Translations under genes and position numbers: made by a program
Origin: Silvimonas iriomotensis
GTDB taxonomy: Bacteria > Pseudomonadota > Gammaproteobacteria > Burkholderiales > Chitinibacteraceae
Assembly (NCBI RefSeq): GCF_014645535.1
Contig: NZ_BMLX01000007.1
Location: 1-64,000 of the forward strand
DNA: 64,000 nucleotides
Reading direction: 5' to 3'
Shown: positions 17,485-29,026 of the stretch, one piece after another
Position numbering within the stretch: position 1 is the stretch's first letter
How the letters are laid out: every line of letters begins with the position of its first letter
The notes under the pieces: generated by a model
The model's input: the letters and a program-made list of their open reading frames with translations, nothing else
What the model was told of the DNA's origin: nothing
Database searches by the model: none

Positions 17485-17513
17485 GTGACGCCCCTGCGCT
17501 CTGTCCGTATAAT
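17485..17513 (+). promoter_or_regulatory. Putative promoter of leuS
   Basis: GTGACG (17485-17490), 17-base spacer, perfect TATAAT (17508-17513), 37 bases before the leuS ATG. Confidence 0.6.
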
Positions 17514-17526
17514 TCATTCCTTTTGA

Positions 17527-20166
<2,640 letters not shown>

Positions 20167-20192
20167 TCATGATCAACACCAAGGGTTCTGCA

Positions 20193-20708
20193 ATGACCGC
20201 ACTGCTGCGCCGCCTGACGGCACTTCTTTTGATCAGCCTGCTGGCGGCCTGCGGCTTTCATCTGCGCGGGCAAGGTCCGAACTCGGGCTTTGCCTACCCT
20301 GAGGCCTACGTGGACGGCAACGGCGGCGTGGCGCAGCAACTGCGCCTTTACCTGCCGCTGCTGCCCAACGTGAAGCTGGTCAAGGACGCGACCGTCAAGG
20401 ACGTGGCCAAGATCAGCATTGCCAGTGAAACGTCCAACAGCACCGTGCTGACGATTAACAGCTCCGGCCAGGCTACGGAATACCTGACCTCGCTGGTGGT
20501 GACCTTCAGTGCCTGGCGTCCGGATGGCTCGGCCATTATGGAAAGCCAGCAAATCACCTTGTCGCGCAGCTATTCGTACGATCCGAACAACCCGATTGCC
20601 ATGACCGGCGAATCCAACCGTCTGATCAAGGACATGCAGCAGGATGCTTCCCAGCTGATCCTGCGCCGGATCAACGCGGTCGCCACCCACGGCCAGGATG
20701 CGCGCTGA
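20193..20708 (+). CDS. lptE: LPS-assembly lipoprotein LptE
   Basis: 171 residues from the ATG at 20193, which has AAGGG seven bases upstream. An ATG at 20169 lacks one. Signal peptide with lipobox LLAAC followed by GFHLRG, the standard LptE start. It plugs the LptD barrel in the outer membrane. Located between leuS and holA, and its 3' end overlaps holA by 11 bases. Confidence 0.95.
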   Translation: MTALLRRLTALLLISLLAACGFHLRGQGPNSGFAYPEAYVDGNGGVAQQLRLYLPLLPNVKLVKDATVKDVAKISIASETSNSTVLTINSSGQATEYLTSLVVTFSAWRPDGSAIMESQQITLSRSYSYDPNNPIAMTGESNRLIKDMQQDASQLILRRINAVATHGQDAR

Positions 20709-21717
20709 AGATCTGGCCCGCCACCTCAAGGGCGGGCTGGCCCCTCTTTATGTACTGCATGGCGAAGAAGGCTTTTTGACGCTGGAAGCAGCGCAAGCCA
20801 TTCGCGAGGCAGCGCTACGTCACGGTTATGGCGAGCGTGAAGTGCTGACCGTGGAAAGCGGTTTTTCCTGGAGCCAGCTCACGGCCTCCGGTAATTCGTT
20901 CAGCCTGTTTGCCGAGAAAAAACTCGTCGAATTGCGCATCCCCACCGGCAAGCCAGGTGTCGAAGGTGCCAAAGTGCTGGAGGCCTATGCCGGCCGCCTG
21001 CCGGAAGACACCGTCACCGTGGTGCAGATGCCCAAGCTCGATCGCACCACACAGAACGCCAAGTGGTTCCAGGCACTCTCGCAACACGGTGAAGTGATCG
21101 AAGCCCGGCCGATTGAACGCAGCGCCCTGCCCAACTGGATTGGCCTGCGGCTCACCGCCCAGCAACAACAGCTGGATGTCGACGCCATGCGCTTTCTGGT
21201 TGATCGCGTGGAAGGCAACCTTTTCGCCGCGCACCAGGAAGTGCTCAAGCTGGGCCTGCTGCACCCCGCCGGCACGCTAACGCTGGAACAAGTGCGCGAA
21301 GCGGTCGCCAACGTCGCCCGTTATGATGTTTTCCAGATGGGCGAAGCGCTGCTGGCCGGTGACACCACCCGTTTTGTCCGCATGCTCGACGGCCTGCGTG
21401 CCGAAGGCGAAGCCCCGCATCTGGTGCTGTGGGCGCTGTCTGAAGAAGTCCGTGCCTTGTGGCGTCTGGCCCAGGGCCGCGCCAATGGCGCCAACATGGC
21501 GCAGTTGTACAAGGAAAACCGCGTCTGGGGCGCCAAACAGGGCCTCGTGGACAAAGCGCTGGACCGCGTCAGCGGCCCGCAGTTGCGGCAGGCCTTGTCT
21601 GCCGCTGCGCGCATTGACCAGATCAACAAGGGCGTCGGGCAAGGCGATGCTTGGGATGAGCTCCTCTCGATGTGCCTGCCATTACTCAAGCCGACTGCAA
21701 CACGCCCGGGACGCTGA
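20698..21717 (+). CDS. holA: DNA polymerase III delta subunit
   Basis: 339 residues. The N-terminal PLYVLHGEEGFLTLEAAQAIR is typical of HolA, the clamp-loader subunit that opens the beta ring. Central LTAQQQQLDVDAMRFLVDRVEGNLFAAHQEVLKL and C-terminal helical domain as in the family. Overlaps lptE by 11 bases. Confidence 0.95.
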   Translation: MRAEDLARHLKGGLAPLYVLHGEEGFLTLEAAQAIREAALRHGYGEREVLTVESGFSWSQLTASGNSFSLFAEKKLVELRIPTGKPGVEGAKVLEAYAGRLPEDTVTVVQMPKLDRTTQNAKWFQALSQHGEVIEARPIERSALPNWIGLRLTAQQQQLDVDAMRFLVDRVEGNLFAAHQEVLKLGLLHPAGTLTLEQVREAVANVARYDVFQMGEALLAGDTTRFVRMLDGLRAEGEAPHLVLWALSEEVRALWRLAQGRANGANMAQLYKENRVWGAKQGLVDKALDRVSGPQLRQALSAAARIDQINKGVGQGDAWDELLSMCLPLLKPTATRPGR

Positions 21718-21805
21718 GCGCCAGAGTCGTTACACTTGGGTCACGACGCTGCCCTCGGCGCACAACAATCACATACCGCCCACAAGATACGCGAGCAAGC
21801 CGACG

Positions 21806-23257
21806 ATGAAAGAACAGATCCTGGTCAACATCACCCCGCAAGAAACCCGCGTAGCCACCGTTGAAGACGGCGTGGTGCAGGACATCCACATCGAGCGTGC
21901 TACCCAGCGCGGCCTCGTGGGCAATATCTATCTGGGCGTGGTCAAGCGCGTGCTGCCCGGTATGCAAAGTGCGTTTATCGAAATTGGCCTGGAGCGCGCC
22001 GCGTTCCTGCACATTGCCGATGTCATCGAGCAACGCCAGCACCCCAACGACGAGTTGCGCATTGAGCGCCTGGTGCACGAAGGCCAGCCCATTCTGGTTC
22101 AGGTCATCAAAGACCCGATCGGCACCAAGGGCGCGCGGCTTTCTACCCAGATCAGCATTGCCGGGCGTTTTCTGGTATTCCTGCCGCAGGAAACCCACAT
22201 CGGCATCAGCCAGCGCATTGAAAACAACGACGAGCGCGACCGCTTGCGCTCGCGTCTGGAAAGCCTGCTGGCGCAAGATCACCTGGGCTATATCATCCGG
22301 ACCTCGGCCGATCACGCCACCGACCAGGAACTGCTGGCCGACATCGACTACCTGAACCTGATCTGGGCTGACATCCGCCAGAAATCGCAAACGCTGCCGC
22401 CCAAATCGCTGTTGTTCCAGGACCTCTCTTTGCAACTGCGCACACTGCGCGACATGGTCAACACCGAAACGCAGGAAGTGCTGGTCGACTCGCGTGAGAA
22501 TGTCGCCAAGATGCGCGACTTCGCCCAGTCGTTTGTGGCGGACGTTTTCCCGCGCGTACAGCACTACAGCGGCGAGCGCCCACTGTTTGAACTGTATGGT
22601 GTCGAGGCCGAGATCGAACGCGCACTGGCCCGCCGCGTGAACCTGAAGTTTGGTGGCTATCTCATCATCGACCAGACCGAGGCGATGACCACCATCGACG
22701 TCAACACCGGCGGCTTTGTCGGCCACCGTTCCTTTGACGACACCATCTTCAAGACCAACCTGGAAGCCACGCACGTCATTGCGCGGCAACTGCGTCTGCG
22801 TAATCTGGGCGGCATCATCATTGTCGACTTCATCGACATGGATAACGAAGCCCACAAGCACGCCGTGCTGGAAGAATTGCAAAAGGCCCTGTCACGCGAT
22901 CGCACCAAGGTCACGGTCTCGAACTTCACCAGCCTGGGCCTCGTGGAGATCACCCGCAAACGTACGCGTGAAAGCCTTGCCCACGTGCTGTGCGAGCCCT
23001 GCCCCACCTGCCAGGGCCGCGGCCAGATCCGCACTGCAGAAACAGTCTGCTATGAAATCCTGCGCGAAATCCTGCGCGAAGAACGCCAGTTCAAGGCCCG
23101 CGAATACCGCATCCTGGCCTCGCAGAACGTGATCGACATGTTCCTGGATGAAGAATCCGCCAGCCTTGCGCAACTGGTAGATTTCATCGGCAAACCAATC
23201 TACCTGCAGGTCGAAACCGCCTATACGCAGGAACAGTTTGATGTGGTGCTGATGTAA
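21806..23257 (+). CDS. rng: Ribonuclease G
   Basis: 483 residues from the ATG at 21806; the open frame continues upstream through holA but that part is a shadow. S1 domain (GNIYLGVVKRVLPGMQSAF) at about 38-85, DNase I-like catalytic domain with TTIDVNTGG, and Zn-link CPTC at 399-402. Lacks the long RNase E C-terminal scaffold, hence RNase G (16S rRNA 5' maturation, mRNA decay). Confidence 0.95.
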   Translation: MKEQILVNITPQETRVATVEDGVVQDIHIERATQRGLVGNIYLGVVKRVLPGMQSAFIEIGLERAAFLHIADVIEQRQHPNDELRIERLVHEGQPILVQVIKDPIGTKGARLSTQISIAGRFLVFLPQETHIGISQRIENNDERDRLRSRLESLLAQDHLGYIIRTSADHATDQELLADIDYLNLIWADIRQKSQTLPPKSLLFQDLSLQLRTLRDMVNTETQEVLVDSRENVAKMRDFAQSFVADVFPRVQHYSGERPLFELYGVEAEIERALARRVNLKFGGYLIIDQTEAMTTIDVNTGGFVGHRSFDDTIFKTNLEATHVIARQLRLRNLGGIIIVDFIDMDNEAHKHAVLEELQKALSRDRTKVTVSNFTSLGLVEITRKRTRESLAHVLCEPCPTCQGRGQIRTAETVCYEILREILREERQFKAREYRILASQNVIDMFLDEESASLAQLVDFIGKPIYLQVETAYTQEQFDVVLM

Positions 23258-23266
23258 CCAGTCAAT

Positions 23267-23299
23267 AAAAAAAGGAGGGATGATATCCCTCCTTTTTTT
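23267..23299. terminator. Bidirectional terminator between rng and the polysaccharide cluster
   Basis: A7 GGAGGGA (23274-23280), loop TGATA, TCCCTCC T7 (23286-23299). It serves rng on the plus strand and the converging cluster on the minus strand. Confidence 0.92.
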
Positions 23300-23325
23300 A
23301 TATCGTGCCGGCCAGGCCAGACGGC

Positions 23326-24450
23326 TTAGTGGTCCCGTTTCTGGCGGCGTGCACCACGATGCGCCCGGCGCACCACCAGCCAGCGCGGCGCGCGGAAACG
23401 GGCAATGCAGCGGTACAGCCAGACATAGCCAAACACAAACAGCAGCGCCCACAGTTGCAGCGCCAGCGTGTTATTCCAGAACAACACCGCCGGCACCACG
23501 CCCAGCGACGACAGCAGCCACAAATAAGGCGAGGTCATCGAATTGCGGAATACCTTGTGGCGCGGATCCGGACTACCCACCGCCCAGCGCATCAGCCGCT
23601 TGTAGACCAGTTGATGTAAATGTGCCGCATCCGGCATGCCCGGGTTGCTCTGGCGCGACAGGCGCCGCAGTACCGTAAACACGGTTTCCACCACCGGGTA
23701 ACTGACCAGCAAGAAGGCAAACCACGGCGACACCTGCGGATTACGTGCCACCAGCATGATCACCAGCGCCGCAATCCAGAACCCGAGCAGATACGCCCCG
23801 CCATCGCCCAGGAAAATCAGCCCGCGCGGCCAGTTCCAGAACAGAAACCCCAGACAGGCGCCGATCCCGGCAATGGCCAGCGGCCACACCACATAATCGG
23901 CCTGCAAAATGGCGACATAGGCAATGCCGGTCAGCATGATCGCCGCCACGGCAGCGGCCAGACCGTTATAACCATCGATGAAATTCATGGCGTTGGTCAC
24001 GCCGGCCAGCGCAATCACCGTAAACAGCAAGGACACCGCCGGAAAGGCCAGCAAGGTATCAATGCCCGGCAGATCCAGCCGCGTCACCCGGATACCCATC
24101 CAGCTAAAGGCCAGCAGCGCCGAGACGATGATACAGGCCATGCGCAGAATCACCCCGCCGCGCTTGCTGATGTCCTCAAACAGGCCACTGGCAAACGCCG
24201 GGAAAACCACGATGAGCAACTGCAGGAAATGTTCGCCGACCGGCCGGCCCAGATAAAGCTGAACAGCCCAGCTAGCCGCCAGCGAGATGATGATCGCCAG
24301 ACCACCAATACGCGGCACGGGATTAACGTGAAATTTCTGTACGCCGTGCAGATCTGAATCCGCACTGAAACGACCATGGATATGCCCGCTGCGGACCAGC
24401 CACATGGACACAAGAAAAGAAACTGCAAAAGCGAGAACAATGGGGAGCAC
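23326..24450 (-). CDS. WecA/WbpL-family undecaprenyl-phosphate sugar-1-phosphate transferase
   Basis: 374 residues from a GTG. About ten transmembrane helices. Family motifs are the cytoplasmic NFIDGYNGLA, the LIFLGDGGAYLLGF catalytic loop and HLHQLVYKR near the C-terminus (like the HIHH motif region of WecA). It loads GlcNAc-1-P (or a related HexNAc-1-P) onto undecaprenyl phosphate and so starts the O-chain. The final gene of the minus-strand cluster, as expected if it starts the D-rhamnan (WbpL role). Sugar specificity is not determinable here. Confidence 0.88.
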   Translation of the reverse strand: MLPIVLAFAVSFLVSMWLVRSGHIHGRFSADSDLHGVQKFHVNPVPRIGGLAIIISLAASWAVQLYLGRPVGEHFLQLLIVVFPAFASGLFEDISKRGGVILRMACIIVSALLAFSWMGIRVTRLDLPGIDTLLAFPAVSLLFTVIALAGVTNAMNFIDGYNGLAAAVAAIMLTGIAYVAILQADYVVWPLAIAGIGACLGFLFWNWPRGLIFLGDGGAYLLGFWIAALVIMLVARNPQVSPWFAFLLVSYPVVETVFTVLRRLSRQSNPGMPDAAHLHQLVYKRLMRWAVGSPDPRHKVFRNSMTSPYLWLLSSLGVVPAVLFWNNTLALQLWALLFVFGYVWLYRCIARFRAPRWLVVRRAHRGARRQKRDH

Positions 24451-24687
24451 GTTGTACCGGGCAACAATAGGTAAAAAAGCCCGCCCATTATGACGGATAT
24501 TGACGTTAACTGCTTATGCAGCTTTGTAAGCGTCTATCTCATTCCAGAAAACTGACACAGATTGGAGACAGCTTTCAGTAAAAAATGGGCATACGTCAAT
24601 GGTTTTGTATCGCATGTCGGGTTGCAATGGTTATACCCGAGCGTCATCAATACCCGCTTGCATCGAAGTCCGCGCCAGCCAGAGTTT

Positions 24688-25812
24688 CTAGCGTTTCGAG
24701 CCAGCCAGTACGCGGCGATAAAGCGCCGTATAGGCGCTCACCATTTTGTCCAGGCTGAACATTTGCCCGAATCGCCGGCGAGCGGCTTCGCCCTGGCGTG
24801 TGGCCAGTTCAACATCGCTGGACAGCGTGTTCATGGCTTGCGCAAGTGCGGACGGGTCTGCCGGCGGGATCACAAGGCCGGTCTCGCCGTGCAGATTGAT
24901 GAAGCTGGTGCCTGTGCCGATGTCGCACGAGATCATGGGTTTGCCCATCATGGCGGCTTCCGCCAGGCCAAGCCCGAATGCCTCAGAGCGCAGGTGGGAG
25001 GGAAACACAAAGGCATGCGCGCCGGCCAGGATGTCCATCTTGACCTGCTCATCCACCAGCCCAATGAAATGCAGGTTGGTCAGGCCGCGGCGTGCCGCTT
25101 CTGCTTCATACTCGCCACGCAACGGCCCGTCACCCATCAGGACGATATTTTCAGCGACGTGGCTGGCCGCTTCAATCAGGTACTGCAGTCCCTTGTAGTA
25201 ACGGAACACGCCCACAAAAGCGAAATAGCGCTCGCCAAAACGCTCGCGGTACGCCGCAACCGCCTGCGGGTCTGGCGCGGGATGAGATGCTGGATCGAGC
25301 CCCAGCGGGATTACCGTGCACTTGTCACGAAATGGCACAAGATCAACGCTGCTGGCCAGATAGCCGGGGCTGGTCGGCGCGATGGCATCGACATGGCCAA
25401 GAAACCAGTTCATCAGTGGAGAATAGGCTTTCTTGAGCCATTTCTGTTTGACGATATCGCTGTGATACGTCACCACAGAAGGCTTGCGGTGCCCCGCCAG
25501 GGCATGCAGCACATCCCCGAATGGCCAGGGAAAGTGGTAGTGCAATACATCATAAGGCGCGATAAAACGGCCAAAATCGCGAGCTTCACGGGCGCTGAAT
25601 GGCGTGGAGGCGACATCGACCGTCGTGGGGTAACGGTGCACCGTGACACCATCAATGACCAGCGTCTCGGGGTGTTTTACCGCAGCCGACAACACCAGCA
25701 CGTCCGCGGCCACACCTTGCGCCCGGCCGCCCATGGCCAGGCCACGGATCACCTGCTCTACCCCCCCCACCGTATCCGGGTAGTACGTCTTGTAGACGTG
25801 CAGCACCTTCAC
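24688..25812 (-). CDS. GT4 glycosyltransferase (WbpZ-like, probable rhamnosyl/mannosyltransferase)
   Basis: 374 residues, GT-B fold. The N-terminal VLHVYKTYYPDTVGGVEQVI is the acceptor-domain glycine motif. The donor domain has FVGVFRYYKGL and the E(x7)E motif SEAFGLGLAEAA. Codons 15-18 contain an uninterrupted G8 tract (25761-25768), so slippage there would truncate the protein at its very start. Position and size match WbpZ of the P. aeruginosa A-band cluster, which adds an early D-rhamnose; that is an inference. Confidence 0.82.
   Translation of the reverse strand: MKVLHVYKTYYPDTVGGVEQVIRGLAMGGRAQGVAADVLVLSAAVKHPETLVIDGVTVHRYPTTVDVASTPFSAREARDFGRFIAPYDVLHYHFPWPFGDVLHALAGHRKPSVVTYHSDIVKQKWLKKAYSPLMNWFLGHVDAIAPTSPGYLASSVDLVPFRDKCTVIPLGLDPASHPAPDPQAVAAYRERFGERYFAFVGVFRYYKGLQYLIEAASHVAENIVLMGDGPLRGEYEAEAARRGLTNLHFIGLVDEQVKMDILAGAHAFVFPSHLRSEAFGLGLAEAAMMGKPMISCDIGTGTSFINLHGETGLVIPPADPSALAQAMNTLSSDVELATRQGEAARRRFGQMFSLDKMVSAYTALYRRVLAGSKR
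25761..25768 (-). repeat. Homopolymer G8 tract near the 5' end of a GT4 gene
   Basis: Eight consecutive C on the plus strand, encoding Val-Gly-Gly-Val about 15 codons into the WbpZ-like glycosyltransferase. Slippage would abolish the protein. Confidence 0.85.
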
Positions 25813-25815
25813 GGG

Positions 25816-26937
25816 TCAGCCCGCCAACTGACGGTAAACCGCAGCAGTGCGCTGTGCCGTCTGAGCCCAGGTAAAGGTTTTTGCCCGGGCCAGCCCGCGC
25901 TCGCTCAGCGCGCTGGCCAGCGTAGTATCTTGCAGCACTCTGGAAATCGCGTCGGCGATCTCGTCGGGGCGTTGTGGATCAACCAGCAGCGCGGCATCGC
26001 CAGCCACTTCCGGCAAAGAGGTGACGGTGGAAGTAATCACCGGCAGCCCGGAGGCAAACGCTTCCAGCACCGGCAGGCCAAAGCCTTCGTACAGGGACGG
26101 GAACACCAGCGCAGAGGCCGACTGCAGCAGTACCTGCTTTTCTTCGTCAGTCACGTAATCCAGCCAGTGACCCGCACCGCGCGCCTGGATGGCTTTGAGC
26201 CGTTCGACTTCTGCTTCGGCAGCCCAGCCATGACGGCCGGCGACCACGAGCGGTGCGGCTTTTTGCAGTTCTGCCGGCAGACTTTCATAGGCGTCGATGA
26301 CGCGACCGACGTTCTTGCGTGGTTGCAGCGTGCCGACAAACAGCAAGAAACCAGGGCGCAGACCCAGTCTGGCCAGCACTTCCTGTTTGCGGGCTTCGTC
26401 AATCCGTCCAAAATAACGCTGGTCCACACCCAGGTGAATGGGCGTGATACGTTCTTGGGGAATGCCAAAATGCTCGACCAGATCCCCAACCACGTAATCG
26501 GAAATGGTGATGTAGTGATCCGCCCAGCTGGCAGAACGCTTGAACAGCCAGTTCTTGAGCCAGCGACGCTTCACCGTCACCCAGTCCGAACGCATGAGCG
26601 GAACCGGGTCCATGAGTGTGGCGACCAGCGGGATGCCTGAGAGCTTGGGAATGTAGTGGTCTGTGGCGTGAAAAACGTCGATCTTGCGCGACAGTTCGGC
26701 GGTGCCCGCAAACGACAACGGTGTGACCGCACTACGCAGCACATTGGTCTTGAAACTGCCTGCCAGGGCGGTAGAACCGGCAGCTGCCGGCGCATCCAGA
26801 AAGGCCAGTGGACAGGTCGCTACGCCGTCGGCCGGCAAATAGCGCAGCAGCTCTTCCGTGTACGTACCAATACCGTCGACATGGCCAGAGGTGGCCAGTG
26901 CCCTTTCGAGCACTGTCGTGCCAATTCCAACTCGCAT
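25816..26937 (-). CDS. GT4 glycosyltransferase (WbpY-like)
   Basis: 373 residues. N-terminal TTVLERALATSGHVDGIGTYTEELL, donor domain LFVGTLQPRKNVGRVIDAY, and E(x7)E as YEGFGLPVLEAF. The mannosyl/rhamnosyltransferase subclass is suggested by this N-terminus. The ATG overlaps the rmd stop by one base (TGATG). Predicted to extend the D-rhamnan backbone. Confidence 0.82.
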   Translation of the reverse strand: MRVGIGTTVLERALATSGHVDGIGTYTEELLRYLPADGVATCPLAFLDAPAAAGSTALAGSFKTNVLRSAVTPLSFAGTAELSRKIDVFHATDHYIPKLSGIPLVATLMDPVPLMRSDWVTVKRRWLKNWLFKRSASWADHYITISDYVVGDLVEHFGIPQERITPIHLGVDQRYFGRIDEARKQEVLARLGLRPGFLLFVGTLQPRKNVGRVIDAYESLPAELQKAAPLVVAGRHGWAAEAEVERLKAIQARGAGHWLDYVTDEEKQVLLQSASALVFPSLYEGFGLPVLEAFASGLPVITSTVTSLPEVAGDAALLVDPQRPDEIADAISRVLQDTTLASALSERGLARAKTFTWAQTAQRTAAVYRQLAG

Positions 26938-27830
26938 CAGGCCTCCTGCGCGGCCAGCATCCAGCCCAACGTATCCTCTAGCGAGTAATCCGGCAGATCA
27001 GGTAGTACGGCTTGCAGTTTGTCAGGCGAACCAATCAGCACTTTAAGCTCATTGGCGCGCACTAGTTGTGGATCTACTTCAACGCGCAATGTATGCCCGC
27101 TGAGTTTGCTTACGGTTTCGACGACGTCCAGCAGACGGTGGCCGCGCCCGGTGCACAGGTTCACGGTATCGCCCCGCTGACCTTCCGTCAGCAAGCGCAC
27201 ATACGCCTGCGCGACCATGCGCACATCGTTGAACTCGCGCACAACGTCCAGGTTGCCCAGCTTGATCTGGTCAGCCTTGCGTTGAAAGTGCCCGATGATC
27301 TTGGGGATCAGGAATTGGTCATCCTGACCCGCACCGGTGTAATTGAACGGGCGCGTAAACAGGATCGGCAGACGATCAAGCCACGTCCGTGCCATGTGTT
27401 CCATGGCCAGTTTGCTCATCGCATAGTGATTCACGGGCGCAGGTGCGGTCTCTTCGGCCACCGGCGAGTGCGGCGGGTTCCCGTAGATATTGGCGCTGCT
27501 GGCCAGGATCACCTTCTGCAGCGGCGCGCCGCTACGATGCAGCGCTTCCAGCAGATTGAGCGTACCGAACACATTGGTCCGGTACAGCGCCATCTGATCG
27601 GCATGCGCCACAAAGGCGATGGCAGCCAGATGGATCACGTAATCCGGCTTGATCTGGTTGACCGCCTCACACAAGGCCGGCAGATCAGCCAGATCTGCCG
27701 CGACCTCATCATCCGCCGGTGCGTGCTGCACCAGGCCGGCGACATGATAGCCAGCCTGTTGCAACGCCGCTTTCACATAGCGGCCCGTGAAGCCATGGCT
27801 TCCGGTGAGCAAAACCGTTTTTGCCGGCAT
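26937..27830 (-). CDS. rmd: GDP-6-deoxy-D-lyxo-4-hexulose reductase (Rmd) candidate
   Basis: 297 residues, extended SDR. NAD(P) motif TGSHGFTG at the N-terminus, catalytic Ser and YAMSK, and ASSANIYGN. AGGGG precedes the ATG. Directly downstream of gmd, which makes GDP-4-keto-6-deoxymannose; the reductase would complete GDP-D-rhamnose. A GDP-L-fucose synthase would be longer and of a different subgroup. The exact product stereochemistry is inferred. Confidence 0.8.
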   Translation of the reverse strand: MPAKTVLLTGSHGFTGRYVKAALQQAGYHVAGLVQHAPADDEVAADLADLPALCEAVNQIKPDYVIHLAAIAFVAHADQMALYRTNVFGTLNLLEALHRSGAPLQKVILASSANIYGNPPHSPVAEETAPAPVNHYAMSKLAMEHMARTWLDRLPILFTRPFNYTGAGQDDQFLIPKIIGHFQRKADQIKLGNLDVVREFNDVRMVAQAYVRLLTEGQRGDTVNLCTGRGHRLLDVVETVSKLSGHTLRVEVDPQLVRANELKVLIGSPDKLQAVLPDLPDYSLEDTLGWMLAAQEA

Positions 27831-27841
27831 GACTGCCCCTG

Positions 27842-28885
<1,044 letters not shown>

Positions 28886-28921
28886 CTAATTCGTGAAATT
28901 AATTAGTTCTGAATATGCCAA

Positions 28922-28927
28922 ATTATA
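28922..28927 (-). promoter_or_regulatory. Possible -10 box upstream of gmd
   Basis: Minus-strand TATAAT, 46 bases ahead of the gmd ATG. The best -35 candidates (TTGCGG at 13 bases, TTGACG at 29) have poor spacing. A GGGCC/GGCCC hairpin just upstream could separate gmd from the preceding gene. Confidence 0.35.
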
Positions 28928-29026
28928 AAATGCGAAGCAGCCGCAACGAGCCGGGCCGTCAAGCCAGGCCCGCTACAAATCATTGTTTTTGAGATCCTGT
29001 TTTCAGGAAAGTGCCGGCCGCCCGGC

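Noticed and set aside
21323-21805. Upstream extension of rng into holA
   Set aside because: The frame is open by chance through holA; RNase G sequence begins at MKEQILVN from 21806, and holA occupies the extension in another frame.
28951-28973. GGGCC/GGCCC hairpin before gmd as a terminator
   Set aside because: No T run follows on the minus strand and the arms are imperfect; kept only as a note with the gmd promoter.
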